Positions 39,131 to 46,503 of a stretch of DNA of 64,000 nt are shown here, one piece after another. The stretch is taken from NCBI RefSeq assembly GCF_024519725.1, contig NZ_JALJRK010000010.1:53002-117001 (forward strand). Direction: 5' to 3'. Positions within the stretch are counted from its first letter, which is position 1; each line of letters starts with the position of its first letter. The notes beneath the pieces were generated by a model that saw nothing but the letters and a program-made list of their open reading frames with translations, did no database searches and was not told the DNA's origin. A program made the position numbers and the translations under genes. The stretch is from Microvirga sp. Mcv34 (GTDB lineage: Bacteria > Pseudomonadota > Alphaproteobacteria > Rhizobiales > Beijerinckiaceae).

Positions 39131-39913
39131 TCAGGGGTAGGAATGGTTGAAGAGAATCGCGCGCGGCTCCGCACGCATCGCTTCAAGGCTGCACTTCTCC
39201 GGTCCGAGCCTTCCGGCCAAGCGGGGAAAACGGGCCGCGATGTCCTCAAGCGTGATGTTCTGCGCAATGCGGGGATGAGCGACGCATAGCGCACCATCGC
39301 CCCCCCAGGCGCCCTCGAACTGCATGCCGTCCGCTTTCTCGGACGTCTGAATACCGAACCGGTCGAAGATATCGACGGAAGTGCCGTTCCGCGTCGTCGG
39401 CCGGTTATCTCCGCCGTAATCGGCGCGCAGCATGTGAACGCAAGCCCGATGGAGCTCCTGCAGCGGCAGCCCATCGCGTTTTTCCCATGGCCGGTAGCCC
39501 ATGCGAACGCATTTGCCCTCCGCACCGCTGGTGCAAGTAAAGCTGAACCCACCGGCGCCGTCAGGCATCGCAAAGCCGGCGCTACGCCCTTGAGGGTCGG
39601 ATGAGCAGAAAGGCCCCTTCTCCTCTCCGTTCGGAGAATGGATCGACAGCCTGTAAAGCAGAAGCGGGCCTCCCGTGGCAGTCTTATCCTCTTCCGCACC
39701 GTCGATCCGGACCTGGATCGCTCCCTCCTGGCCGGTCAGAACGAACCTTATTCCAATCAGGTTGTCGCCTCGCAGGACCCGACCATCCTCCAAGCTGAGC
39801 ACGAGCTCGGGTCCCTCGGCCTGAAGCCTGCCACCTGCGCCGAGGGCCATTTGGGAGAAGACGGAGGCATGCAGGATGAAGAGCAGGATGGATGCGAGGG
39901 TCGGACTGCGCAT
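39131..39913 (-). CDS. ADYC-domain secreted protein, copy 1
   Basis: The 260-residue protein starts MRSPTLASILLFILHAS and has a signal peptide ending near GAGG. The core carries TSGAEGKCVRMGYRPWEKRD and then ACVHMLRADYGGDNRPTTRN, which I take to be the Pfam ADYC domain; the motif Cys is Gly here. Six Cys in the mature chain could form disulfides. AGGA lies 8 bases before the ATG. It is the second gene of a two-gene cassette, 66 bases after an NGL-repeat peptide gene, with a terminator-like hairpin between. Its paralog at 40840 has the same neighbour. Function unknown. Confidence 0.7.
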   Translation of the reverse strand: MRSPTLASILLFILHASVFSQMALGAGGRLQAEGPELVLSLEDGRVLRGDNLIGIRFVLTGQEGAIQVRIDGAEEDKTATGGPLLLYRLSIHSPNGEEKGPFCSSDPQGRSAGFAMPDGAGGFSFTCTSGAEGKCVRMGYRPWEKRDGLPLQELHRACVHMLRADYGGDNRPTTRNGTSVDIFDRFGIQTSEKADGMQFEGAWGGDGALCVAHPRIAQNITLEDIAARFPRLAGRLGPEKCSLEAMRAEPRAILFNHSYP

Positions 39914-39928
39914 AAAGTGGATCCTGAT

Positions 39929-39958
39929 AAAAAAGTAGCCTCTCGAACGAGAGGCTAC
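39929..39958 (-). terminator. Hairpin with T tract inside cassette 1
   Basis: On the minus strand a perfect 10-bp stem (39949-39958 with 39935-39944) around a 4-base loop is followed by six T (39934-39929). It lies between the repeat-peptide gene and the ADYC gene, so it should partly end transcription after the peptide gene. Confidence 0.8.
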
Positions 39959-39979
39959 GAACTTCAAAGCAACGCTGGA

Positions 39980-40216
39980 TTACTGCCTGAGCTGAATAAC
40001 AGAGCCATCCTGCAGAATAGCCGCATCAAGCCGCATCCCCGTAGAAGCGGCGCCTTTGGGATCCTGTCCATTGGTGCTCAGGCCGTTGGTGCTCAGGCCG
40101 TTGGTGCTCAGGCCGTTGGTGCTCAGGCCGTTCATTGTCTCAGCCGCACTTGCACCAGAGGCAACCGAAAGGGTGAAGGCTATGGCAATAACCGGAAGGC
40201 AAGACTGAATACGCAT
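39980..40216 (-). CDS. Exported NGLST-repeat peptide, copy 1
   Basis: The 78-residue precursor has a signal peptide (cleavage after SGASA). Residues 29-48 are four identical NGLST pentads plus a final NG. The C-terminal tail ends GSVIQLRQ. AAGGGG lies 6 bases before the ATG. In its paralog at 41706 the repeats begin at the same residue and the tail also ends in an I-x-LR motif. Pentad periodicity recalls pentapeptide-repeat solenoids, though the consensus is not the usual A(D/N)LXX. Function unknown. Confidence 0.75.
   Translation of the reverse strand: MRIQSCLPVIAIAFTLSVASGASAAETMNGLSTNGLSTNGLSTNGLSTNGQDPKGAASTGMRLDAAILQDGSVIQLRQ
40067..40132 (-). repeat. Near-identical 15-bp tandem repeats in copy 1
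   Basis: Four 15-bp units of the form GGTGCTCAGGCCGTT (plus strand) follow each other with almost no difference and encode NGLST. Such homogeneous units indicate recent expansion or gene conversion. Confidence 0.85.
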
Positions 40217-40839
40217 ATTTATCCCCTTATATCGTATTTTCTGTGAAATGACTCAGCGGCAACCCGCCCGATCACGCAGAGAAAGTACATGTAATAACGA
40301 TTCATGCAATTAGCTAAGCGTAACTTTATGTATGCATGTTTGCATAGCTACTTTGCGTCATATTGCCGGTTGATTAGATGCTGAAGCCAACTCTATTACA
40401 GATTGAATTTGCTTCACTCTGCGTTGTTGAATATTCTCAATAGGTAACCTTAGGTAGTCTCGCCCTGAGATTGACATCGAGCCGAGACGCAGCGCTCACC
40501 CATGCGATCTTGAAGCACTGGACTGGCGCTCCCCGGCTTCTCTTGAGGCCGGAAACCGATCCGCATCGCAGGATCCGGTCATCTGCTTGTGAAAAATTGG
40601 AGAACGTCGTTCTCAAGAGAACCCTAAGGGCAATTCGAGGATCCAGCTCGGAACATCGTATACCGCCCGATCGCAGTGAGGGTTGAAGCAGGAATCAGAA
40701 TGGTGACGAGGATCATCTAAGACGTGATGAAGGAGCAGGACACACGCCTCGTGCCTGATCCGATGACGAGCAAAAAGGCGCCCCTCCTAAGAAGGACGTT
40801 GCCGACATACAGGATCGGTCGATGCCGATTGAACCTCCG
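40217..40839. other. AT-rich gap between the two cassettes
   Basis: These 623 bases are AT-rich to about 40450 and more balanced after that. They should hold the promoter of cassette 1 on the minus strand. A 6-bp inverted repeat GAGAAC-GTC-GTTCTC lies at 40600-40614. A plus-strand frame at 40471-40686 has no ribosome binding site or known family. I see no gene or RNA I can support. Confidence 0.5.
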
Positions 40840-41643
40840 CTAGCGCTTGTCGCTGCGCGAGGTCAAAACGGACTGGTTGTAAAGCAGCGCCAGCGGATCA
40901 GCGCGCATGGCCTCTTCTGAGCAGACATGCGGCCCCAGCCTTCCACGCAACCGGGGATAGCGCTCGGCCAATTCCTCAAGGGTGATATTGTCGGCAATGC
41001 GCGTGTGAGAAACACAGACAGCTCCCTCGGCCCCCCACGCCGCCTCGAAGGCCATTCCCGGCGCCGGGTCGGGATGCTGAATGCCGAGGCGATCGTAGAT
41101 GTTTACTGCGGTGCCATCCCGTGTCGTGGGACGATCGTCACCGCCGTAATCCGCGCGCAGCATATGCACACATGCCTTATGCAGATCACGCAAGGGAACG
41201 CCGTCCCGCGTCTCCCAGGGGCGATAGCCGAAAAGGATGCACTTGCCTTCCGCGCCGCTGGTGCAGGTGATGGAGAATCCTCCCGCGTCATTAGGAAAGG
41301 CAAAGGCCGCACGCTCGCCGTCGGGATCAGCCGCACACAAGGATTGCGATGCTCCTGTGGCGGTATCCTGGAGCGACATGCGGTAGAAAGCAATTTCGCG
41401 CTTAGCGAGCGGGCCATTGCGGACGATGTCGTCGATGCGAATGTCGGTTTGGTTCGGGGGCTGGCCAGCCGTGAGGGTCAGGCCGACCAATCCGTCGCCT
41501 TTCAACACGGTTCCGTCACTCAGTCGGAGCGTGAGATCCAGGCCCTCGAGGACAAAGCGCCCTTCCCTCGCAAGGGCCGGCGCAGCAAGAAGAGCAAGAA
41601 TGAAGGCGCCAATCCGAAGGAAGAAGAACAAGGGATTGTGCAT
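40840..41643 (-). CDS. ADYC-domain secreted protein, copy 2
   Basis: The 267-residue protein has a signal peptide ending in APALA. It shares with copy 1 the segments FSITCTSGAEGKC, GYRPWETRDGVPL, ACVHMLRADYGGDDRPTTRD and, near the end, RIADNITLEELAERYPRLRG. The two copies are clearly paralogous but well diverged, so the duplication is not recent. It follows the NGL-repeat peptide gene by 62 bases with a perfect hairpin between. Function unknown; probably exported. Confidence 0.72.
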   Translation of the reverse strand: MHNPLFFFLRIGAFILALLAAPALAREGRFVLEGLDLTLRLSDGTVLKGDGLVGLTLTAGQPPNQTDIRIDDIVRNGPLAKREIAFYRMSLQDTATGASQSLCAADPDGERAAFAFPNDAGGFSITCTSGAEGKCILFGYRPWETRDGVPLRDLHKACVHMLRADYGGDDRPTTRDGTAVNIYDRLGIQHPDPAPGMAFEAAWGAEGAVCVSHTRIADNITLEELAERYPRLRGRLGPHVCSEEAMRADPLALLYNQSVLTSRSDKR

Positions 41644-41657
41644 TGGACAATGAATTT

Positions 41658-41682
41658 GCCCCTTCGCCAGGAGCGAAGGGGC
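41658..41682. other. Perfect hairpin inside cassette 2
   Basis: GCCCCTTCGC (41658-41667) and GCGAAGGGGC (41673-41682) pair perfectly around 5 bases, in the same position as the terminator of cassette 1. On the minus (coding) strand it is followed by AAATTC rather than a T tract, so it would stabilise or block rather than end transcription. The plus strand has a pyrimidine-rich tail. Confidence 0.7.
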
Positions 41683-41705
41683 TTCTTCTCTTCACTGACA
41701 AGCGA

Positions 41706-41969
41706 TCAGCGCAGCTCGATGCGCTCGCCGTTCGGAAAAGCAACGCTCTGCACAGCCAGAGTTTGCGAAGCCCTGCCGTTCACGGTGAGGCCGTTCAGGG
41801 TCAGGCCATTCAGCGTCAGACCATTCACGGTGAGACCGTTTACAGTAAGACCATTCAACGTCAGGCCATTCAAGGTGAGACCGTTGGCGACCTCGGCGGC
41901 GTACGCGGCCGATCCCGCCGAGATTCCGACGGCAAGTGCCAAGATGGCGGTTTTCGAACGAAGAGACAT
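41706..41969 (-). CDS. Exported NGLTL-repeat peptide, copy 2
   Basis: The 87-residue precursor has a signal peptide (cleavage near AAYAAE). Residues 29-63 are seven NGLT(L/V) pentads plus a final NGR, followed by a tail ending GERIELR. GAGGG lies about 7 bases before the ATG. Unlike copy 1, the pentad codons have diverged while the protein pattern is kept, so the pattern is under selection. It leads the second cassette; its ADYC partner follows at 41643. Confidence 0.75.
   Translation of the reverse strand: MSLRSKTAILALAVGISAGSAAYAAEVANGLTLNGLTLNGLTVNGLTVNGLTLNGLTLNGLTVNGRASQTLAVQSVAFPNGERIELR
41775..41885 (-). repeat. Diverged 15-bp tandem repeats in copy 2
   Basis: Seven 15-bp units encode NGLT(L/V). 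Units differ from each other at several synonymous positions, e.g. GTTCACGGTGAGGCC versus ATTCAGCGTCAGACC on the plus strand. Confidence 0.85.
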
Positions 41970-42261
41970 TCACTTTCCCTCTAAGATGAGTGAGCGGACG
42001 CCGAGGCGCCCCGCTAGAGGGAAGATAATCTGAACATTGTTACAGTAAAGCGCGAAAGCGAGAATATTGTCAGAAATCACAGGACTATGTGCGAAACCTC
42101 TCACGGTAAGCGTACTCTTAGTTGCCGTAAGAACTTGTGGCTGCCACCTCTTGGCGAACCCATTGGGTTAAAGTTGCATATGAATACACAAAGCAACCGG
42201 TAATTGATCTTGCCCCAAATTCTTCGAGGGCAAGCATTACGCTGTGAACGACGTTCAGGAC

Positions 42262-43251
42262 TTACTCCGCCGCCTCATGCATGGCGGCGCGCGACACCTG
42301 AGCCACGGCTTCCCGAAGAACCTGCAAATTCGCGCCCGGCTTGACGGCCTCGGTCGCCAGATGACGACGGTAGGCCCGTGCGCCGGGACGGCCTGTGAAG
42401 AGACCCAGCATGTGGCGGGTGATGCTGCTCAGGCGCTCGCCTCTGGCGAGCTGCATTGCGATATAAGGCTCATAAACCTCCACCGCCTCGAACCCGTCAG
42501 CCACCGGTGCGGCTTCGCCATGAAGCTCAGGATCGACGGCGAGCAGGATCTCGGGCTCATGATAGGCCACGCGGCCCAGCATCACGCCGTCCACGTGCTC
42601 CAGGTGCTCGTGAATCTCGGCCCAGGTCTTGACGCCGCCATTGATGGCGACGGGAAGATCCGGCCGAGCCTGCTTCAGGCGATAGACACGGTTGTAGTCG
42701 AGAGGCGGGATATCGCGGTTTTCCTTCGGCGACAGGCCCTTGAGCCAAGCCTTGCGGGCATGGACCGTCAGCTCGTCGCAGCCTGCCGCCACGACGCAAT
42801 CGGTCAGGCGGTTCAGGGCTTCTTCCGTGTCCTGATCGTCGACGCCGATCCGGCACTTCACCGTCACCGGCAAGGCAACGGCTGCCTTCATGGCCGCCAC
42901 GCACTCGCCCACCAGAACCGGCTCCTGCATTAGGCAGGCCCCGAAACGACCGTTCTGGACCCGGTCGGAGGGGCAGCCCACATTGAGGTTGATCTCGTCA
43001 TAACCGAAATCGGCGCAGATCCTCGCGGCTAGCGCCAGATCCTCCGGGTCGGACCCGCCAAGCTGCACCGCCACCGGGTGCTCCACGTCGCTGAAGCCCA
43101 ACAGCCGCTCGCGCGGGCCATGAATGACCGCCCCCGTGGTCACCATCTCCGTATAGAGCCGTGCCCGGCGCGACAGGACACGGTGAAACGCCCGACAATG
43201 CCGGTCGGTCCAATCCATCATGGGGGCAACGGTGAGAAACTTGTCCGTCAT
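42262..43251 (-). CDS. dusA: tRNA-dihydrouridine(20/20a) synthase
   Basis: DusA reduces uridines 20 and 20a in the tRNA D loop with NADPH and FMN. The 329-residue protein starts MTDKFLTVAPMMDWTDRHCR, has the catalytic-Cys segment LNVGCPSDRVQNGRFGACLM near residue 92 and VKCRIGVDD for FMN binding. I start at 43251 because the family begins with this APMMDWTD motif. The 292-base gap to the cassette at 41969 is AT-rich with no gene visible. Confidence 0.93.
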   Translation of the reverse strand: MTDKFLTVAPMMDWTDRHCRAFHRVLSRRARLYTEMVTTGAVIHGPRERLLGFSDVEHPVAVQLGGSDPEDLALAARICADFGYDEINLNVGCPSDRVQNGRFGACLMQEPVLVGECVAAMKAAVALPVTVKCRIGVDDQDTEEALNRLTDCVVAAGCDELTVHARKAWLKGLSPKENRDIPPLDYNRVYRLKQARPDLPVAINGGVKTWAEIHEHLEHVDGVMLGRVAYHEPEILLAVDPELHGEAAPVADGFEAVEVYEPYIAMQLARGERLSSITRHMLGLFTGRPGARAYRRHLATEAVKPGANLQVLREAVAQVSRAAMHEAAE

Positions 43252-43406
43252 CGTCAGAAAAACTGCAGGTCCAGGGCTCAGGGAAGGCCCTTTCATATGG
43301 GTATGGCCGGAGCAAGGCAAATAAGGCGCTCCCGGACCGCTTCACTTTGATGCCACTAAGATGAATAAAAATTCACTTATGTATAATTTTGTCTCAACCT
43401 ATTATC

Positions 43407-43431
43407 GGAACATCTGTCGCGAGCATTCGTT
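43407..43431 (+). promoter_or_regulatory. EcfG (general stress) promoter
   Basis: GGAAC at 43407-43411, a 16-base spacer and CGTT at 43428-43431 match the EcfG consensus exactly. The start codon of the following secreted-protein gene is 40 bases further on, with AGGAG in between. Confidence 0.72.
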
Positions 43432-43471
43432 TCCATCGTCCAAGTTCTATGCCCAACATAGGAGCACTCGC

Positions 43472-43768
43472 GTGAAGAAGACACTTGGACTTTCCTGCGC
43501 CGCAGCTTTGTTCTTTGCCGTTCCCATGGCAAGCTATGCGCAATCTTCGAACACAAACACGAATTCGAACGGCGCTTCACAATATGCTCCTGGTCAGCAG
43601 GACCGCAGCACCATGACAGGACCCGGCGCATCGAGCGCTGCCCCTGGTCAGAAGATGCAGAACGACACCACCGGTTCCGTGAGCGGCTCCGGTGCCTCGG
43701 GCTACGCCCCCGGTCAGCAGAAGAAGCTGCCGACGGATTCGACCGGCACCTCGACGCAGCGCAAATAA
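43472..43768 (+). CDS. Secreted APGQ-repeat protein, stress-induced
   Basis: The 98-residue product starts at a GTG (VKKTLGLSCAA) with AGGAG at 43460-43464, 7 bases upstream. A longer ATG reading from 43361 includes the promoter and is rejected. A signal peptide ends near ASYAQ. The mature part is low-complexity Asn, Ser, Thr, Gly with three copies of a GAS-x-x-APGQ motif (GASQYAPGQQ, GASSAAPGQK, GASGYAPGQQ). It is probably disordered in the periplasm. An exact EcfG promoter makes it a general-stress gene. Confidence 0.72.
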   Translation: MKKTLGLSCAAALFFAVPMASYAQSSNTNTNSNGASQYAPGQQDRSTMTGPGASSAAPGQKMQNDTTGSVSGSGASGYAPGQQKKLPTDSTGTSTQRK

Positions 43769-43776
43769 ACTGCCCC

Positions 43777-43803
43777 ATGCGGAGAGGCGAGGCCTCTCCG
43801 CAT
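43777..43803. terminator. Perfect 12-bp hairpin between convergent genes
   Basis: ATGCGGAGAGGC (43777-43788), a 3-base loop and GCCTCTCCGCAT (43792-43803) form a perfect hairpin between the secreted-protein gene and ybaK, both ending here. There is no T tract. Confidence 0.55.
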
Positions 43804-43822
43804 CCTCATCCCGGGCAGATCT

Positions 43823-44293
43823 TCAGATCACCGCAGCCACCTTTGCGTCCAGCATCGACACCGCCGCCCGAGGCTCGAGCTTCACCTGCAGGCCTCGCTG
43901 CCCGCCATTCATGAACACCTCGGCGTGTTCCAGGGCGGATTGCTCCAGCACGGTCGGAACGCGCTTCTTCTGGCCGAACGGACTGATCCCACCGACATGG
44001 TAGCCGGTGATGCGCTCCGCATCGGCCGGCTTCATCATCTGGGCTGCCTTGCCGCCGAGAGCGGCGGCGAGCCTCTTCAGATTCACTTCCTGGTCCGAGG
44101 GCAGGATCACGCAGGCCGGCCTGTTGTCCACCAGCACCATCAGGGTTTTCAGCACCCGTCCGGGGTCCGCCCCCATGGCTTCGGCGGCCTGGAGCCCGAT
44201 GCGTTCGGCATTCGGGTCGTAATCGTAAGCATGAACCGTGAAGGAGATGCCCGCCTGTTGCAGGGCTGCGGTCGCGCGGGTGGTCTTGGACAT
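43823..44293 (-). CDS. ybaK: Cys-tRNA(Pro) deacylase, YbaK/EbsC family
   Basis: YbaK clears Cys mischarged on tRNA-Pro. The 156-residue protein has VLKTLMVLVD near residues 47-56 with the conserved Lys, ILPSDQEVNLKRLA, and GYHVGGISPFGQKKRVPT near 97-114. Length is normal. ureE lies 21 bases upstream on the same strand, so the two may share a transcript. Confidence 0.92.
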   Translation of the reverse strand: MSKTTRATAALQQAGISFTVHAYDYDPNAERIGLQAAEAMGADPGRVLKTLMVLVDNRPACVILPSDQEVNLKRLAAALGGKAAQMMKPADAERITGYHVGGISPFGQKKRVPTVLEQSALEHAEVFMNGGQRGLQVKLEPRAAVSMLDAKVAAVI

Positions 44294-44314
44294 GGTCGTG
44301 ACGCTTAAAGGCGA

Positions 44315-44965
44315 TCAGTGCTCGTGCTTGTGATCATGGTGATGACCGCAGCCGCAGCCATGACCATGGTCGTGATCATGCGTGTGGCCATGCGCGTGAT
44401 CGTGCCCATGGTCATGATGCTCGTGGCCATCGGTATGGGAATGAGCATGGGAGTGGGCGTGGCTATGGCTCTCGCTATGGCTATGGCTATGGCTGTGAGA
44501 GTGCCCGTGATCGTGATGCCCGTGGTCGTGATCGCACACATGGGCGCTGCGCTCCGGCTTGAACGGCCGCTCGACGGGCGTCGCCGTGCAGCCTTGCCCG
44601 CGCACCAGCTCGGCCACAACCGGGTTGTTCTCGACATAGAGAGCGTCCGCCGTGACCTCGACGAGGCCGTGGCTGCTGCCGAGGTGCCAGGCAAGGCGCG
44701 TCAGCCGCAAGGGGTTCTCCGCCTTCACCTCCAGCAGAGGCTCCGCCGCCGCCTTCACCTGGACGAGCTGCCCGTCCTCGAGGCGCAGGGCATCGCCGTC
44801 GTTGACGGTTGTTTCCATGTCGAGGTCGAGCAGGATTTCGGTCCCGCCCTCGGCCTTCAGCCTGCCCTGGCGGCGGTTGCGGGCGTTGTGGTCGAGGGTG
44901 ATCGTGTCGACGACGCGCTCGGCCTTCACGGCGGGCTTGCGAACGATGGTGCTGACGCGGGGCAT
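44315..44965 (-). CDS. ureE: Urease accessory protein UreE with long His-rich tail
   Basis: UreE carries nickel to urease. The 216-residue protein has the UreE N-terminal and metal-binding domains (TLDHNARNRRQGRLK, WHLGSSHG, GCTATPVERPFKPE) to about residue 140. The last 75 residues are mostly His with Asp, Ser and Gly in HSHS/HDHGH patterns and a CGCG element, an unusually long metal-storage tail. No urease structural gene is near; the neighbours are guanine deaminase and XDH, so it sits with purine breakdown, whose later steps yield urea. Confidence 0.92.
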   Translation of the reverse strand: MPRVSTIVRKPAVKAERVVDTITLDHNARNRRQGRLKAEGGTEILLDLDMETTVNDGDALRLEDGQLVQVKAAAEPLLEVKAENPLRLTRLAWHLGSSHGLVEVTADALYVENNPVVAELVRGQGCTATPVERPFKPERSAHVCDHDHGHHDHGHSHSHSHSHSESHSHAHSHAHSHTDGHEHHDHGHDHAHGHTHDHDHGHGCGCGHHHDHKHEH

Positions 44966-45036
44966 GGGCTTGTCTCGGGTAGGTGTCGGTGAAGGTTAGA
45001 TAAGAAGGCGTAGCGCGGAACCTAGAGCGGCCGAGA

Positions 45037-45522
45037 TCAATACCTGATCTTGTCTTCCTTGTCGGCCCAGGCGTCGAAGACGGCCCTGGCCTCCAGGCTC
45101 GGCAGGTGGTCCATCGGGAGGATGCGTTCGGCGATGGGCTTGGGGATCTCGTCGTAGATGAGACTGTCGTCGAAGCCGATCTCGGCCGCATCCTTCCGCG
45201 TATTGGCGAAGACGATCCGGCTCACCCGGGCCCAATAGGCCGAGGCGAGGCACATGGGGCACGGCTCGCAGCTCGTATAGAGCGTGGCGCCCTCCAGGGA
45301 GAAATTGCCGACTTCCTGGCAGGCGCGGCGTATGGCCGTGACCTCGGCATGGGCCGTGGGGTCGTTGGCGGACGTCACCTGGTTCCAGCCCTCGGCCAGA
45401 ACCTTGCCGTCACGGACGATCACGGCGCCGAAGGGACCTCCGGCCCCCTCGTCCATGTGCTCGCGGGAGAGTTCGATGGCGCGCGCCAGATAGCGCTGGT
45501 CGTCGGTCTTCATGGTGCTCAT
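45037..45522 (-). CDS. Guanine deaminase-type nucleoside/base deaminase
   Basis: The 161-residue cytidine-deaminase-fold protein has the zinc motif THAEVTAI (printed TAHAEVTAIRRA) near residue 57 and TSCEPCPMCLASAYWARV near 82-99. The C-terminal FDDSLIYDEIPKP matches the GuaD/guanine deaminase subgroup, which converts guanine to xanthine. The next genes on the strand encode xanthine dehydrogenase, supporting the call. The start is the ATG at 45522; an in-frame ATG at 45513 is possible. Confidence 0.87.
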   Translation of the reverse strand: MSTMKTDDQRYLARAIELSREHMDEGAGGPFGAVIVRDGKVLAEGWNQVTSANDPTAHAEVTAIRRACQEVGNFSLEGATLYTSCEPCPMCLASAYWARVSRIVFANTRKDAAEIGFDDSLIYDEIPKPIAERILPMDHLPSLEARAVFDAWADKEDKIRY

Positions 45523-45528
45523 GGACGC

Positions 45529-46503
45529 TTATGTATCGTTTGAGGCGGCGGGAGGCGAGAAATTTCCTTGGCCGCTCACTCGGCCTCCCCTCTCCCGCAT
45601 CTGCAGCAGCTGCGCCGTCACCGAGGCGGCGATCACCGCCGGGTCCTTATCCGTGATGCCGGGGAGCCCAATGGGGCTGATGAGGGAGCGGATCGTCTCC
45701 TCCGGCAGGCCCAGCTCCCGGAAGCGCTTCTCGAAACGCGCCCGCTTCGTGGCGCTGCCGATGAGGCCGACATAGGGAAAGCCCCGCTTCAGGGCCGCCG
45801 CCGTGATCGCCATGTCGAGGGGGTGATCATGGGTCATGACCAGAATGAAGGAGCCCGGCTCGGCCTCCGCGATCTCGGCCTCCGGGTCCCGCATGTTGAC
45901 GGCCTTCGCGTTTGCCGGAACGTGGGAGGGAAAGGCATCCTCCCGGTCGTCGAGCCAGCGAGTCGAGAACGGCAGGGGCGCGAGGGACAGGACGAGCGCA
46001 CGCCCCACATGGCCTGCGCCGAAGATGAGGACGGGCGTGCGGACCTCGCCGTGGGTCTCACGCCAACCGGTCCATCGGTCGTCGCCGACGGCGGAGGAAA
46101 TCTCGCGCCGCACGCGTCCCGCCTCCATCCGGCACTCGACCTCGAACAGCCCGCCCTCGGCTTCCGCCTCCACGAGGGGGGCGAGGTCTTCCAGGTCCCG
46201 CTTGTCGAAGGTCTCGACGAGGATCTTCACCCGCCCGCCGCAGCATTGACCGAGATCCGGCCCGAGCGCCTGATCGACGATGCGCGCCTGTCCTCGCCCC
46301 GCCGCAAGCATCTCGCGGGCGGTGTCGAGCATGCGGAATTCGAGCTGCCCTCCTCCGATGGTGCCGTGGAAGGCCCCATCTGGCCGCACGACCATATGGG
46401 CGCCGACCTCCCGGGGTGCCGAGCCTTTCACGTCATGCACGGTGATGAGGGCGGCGCTGCCGTGCCGCGCCACGAGGTCGGTGAGACGGCGCCAGACCTT
46501 CAC
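45529..46503 (-). CDS. xdhC: Xanthine dehydrogenase accessory protein XdhC
   Basis: XdhC binds molybdopterin cofactor and inserts the sulfurated form into XDH. The 324-residue protein has the N-terminal XdhC/CoxI segment with GGQLEF and GQCCGGRVKILVE near residue 105, and a C-terminal Rossmann domain (FGAGHVGRALVLSLAPLPF) near 170-190. It starts with GTG inside the xdhB stop (GTGA), so it is the third gene of xdhA-xdhB-xdhC. Confidence 0.93.
   Translation of the reverse strand: MKVWRRLTDLVARHGSAALITVHDVKGSAPREVGAHMVVRPDGAFHGTIGGGQLEFRMLDTAREMLAAGRGQARIVDQALGPDLGQCCGGRVKILVETFDKRDLEDLAPLVEAEAEGGLFEVECRMEAGRVRREISSAVGDDRWTGWRETHGEVRTPVLIFGAGHVGRALVLSLAPLPFSTRWLDDREDAFPSHVPANAKAVNMRDPEAEIAEAEPGSFILVMTHDHPLDMAITAAALKRGFPYVGLIGSATKRARFEKRFRELGLPEETIRSLISPIGLPGITDKDPAVIAASVTAQLLQMRERGGRVSGQGNFSPPAASNDT

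Noticed and set aside
40471..40686. 71-codon frame between the cassettes
   Set aside because: No ribosome binding site, no family, GC3 unlike real neighbours.
43361..43471. Extended N-terminus for the APGQ-repeat protein
   Set aside because: Contains the EcfG promoter and lacks a ribosome binding site; the GTG at 43472 has AGGAG 7 bases away and a proper signal peptide.
44315..44560. Repetitive CAT/GTG-rich DNA resembling an array
   Set aside because: It is codon-level repetition from the His-rich tail of UreE, not a CRISPR array; no constant repeat with unique spacers.
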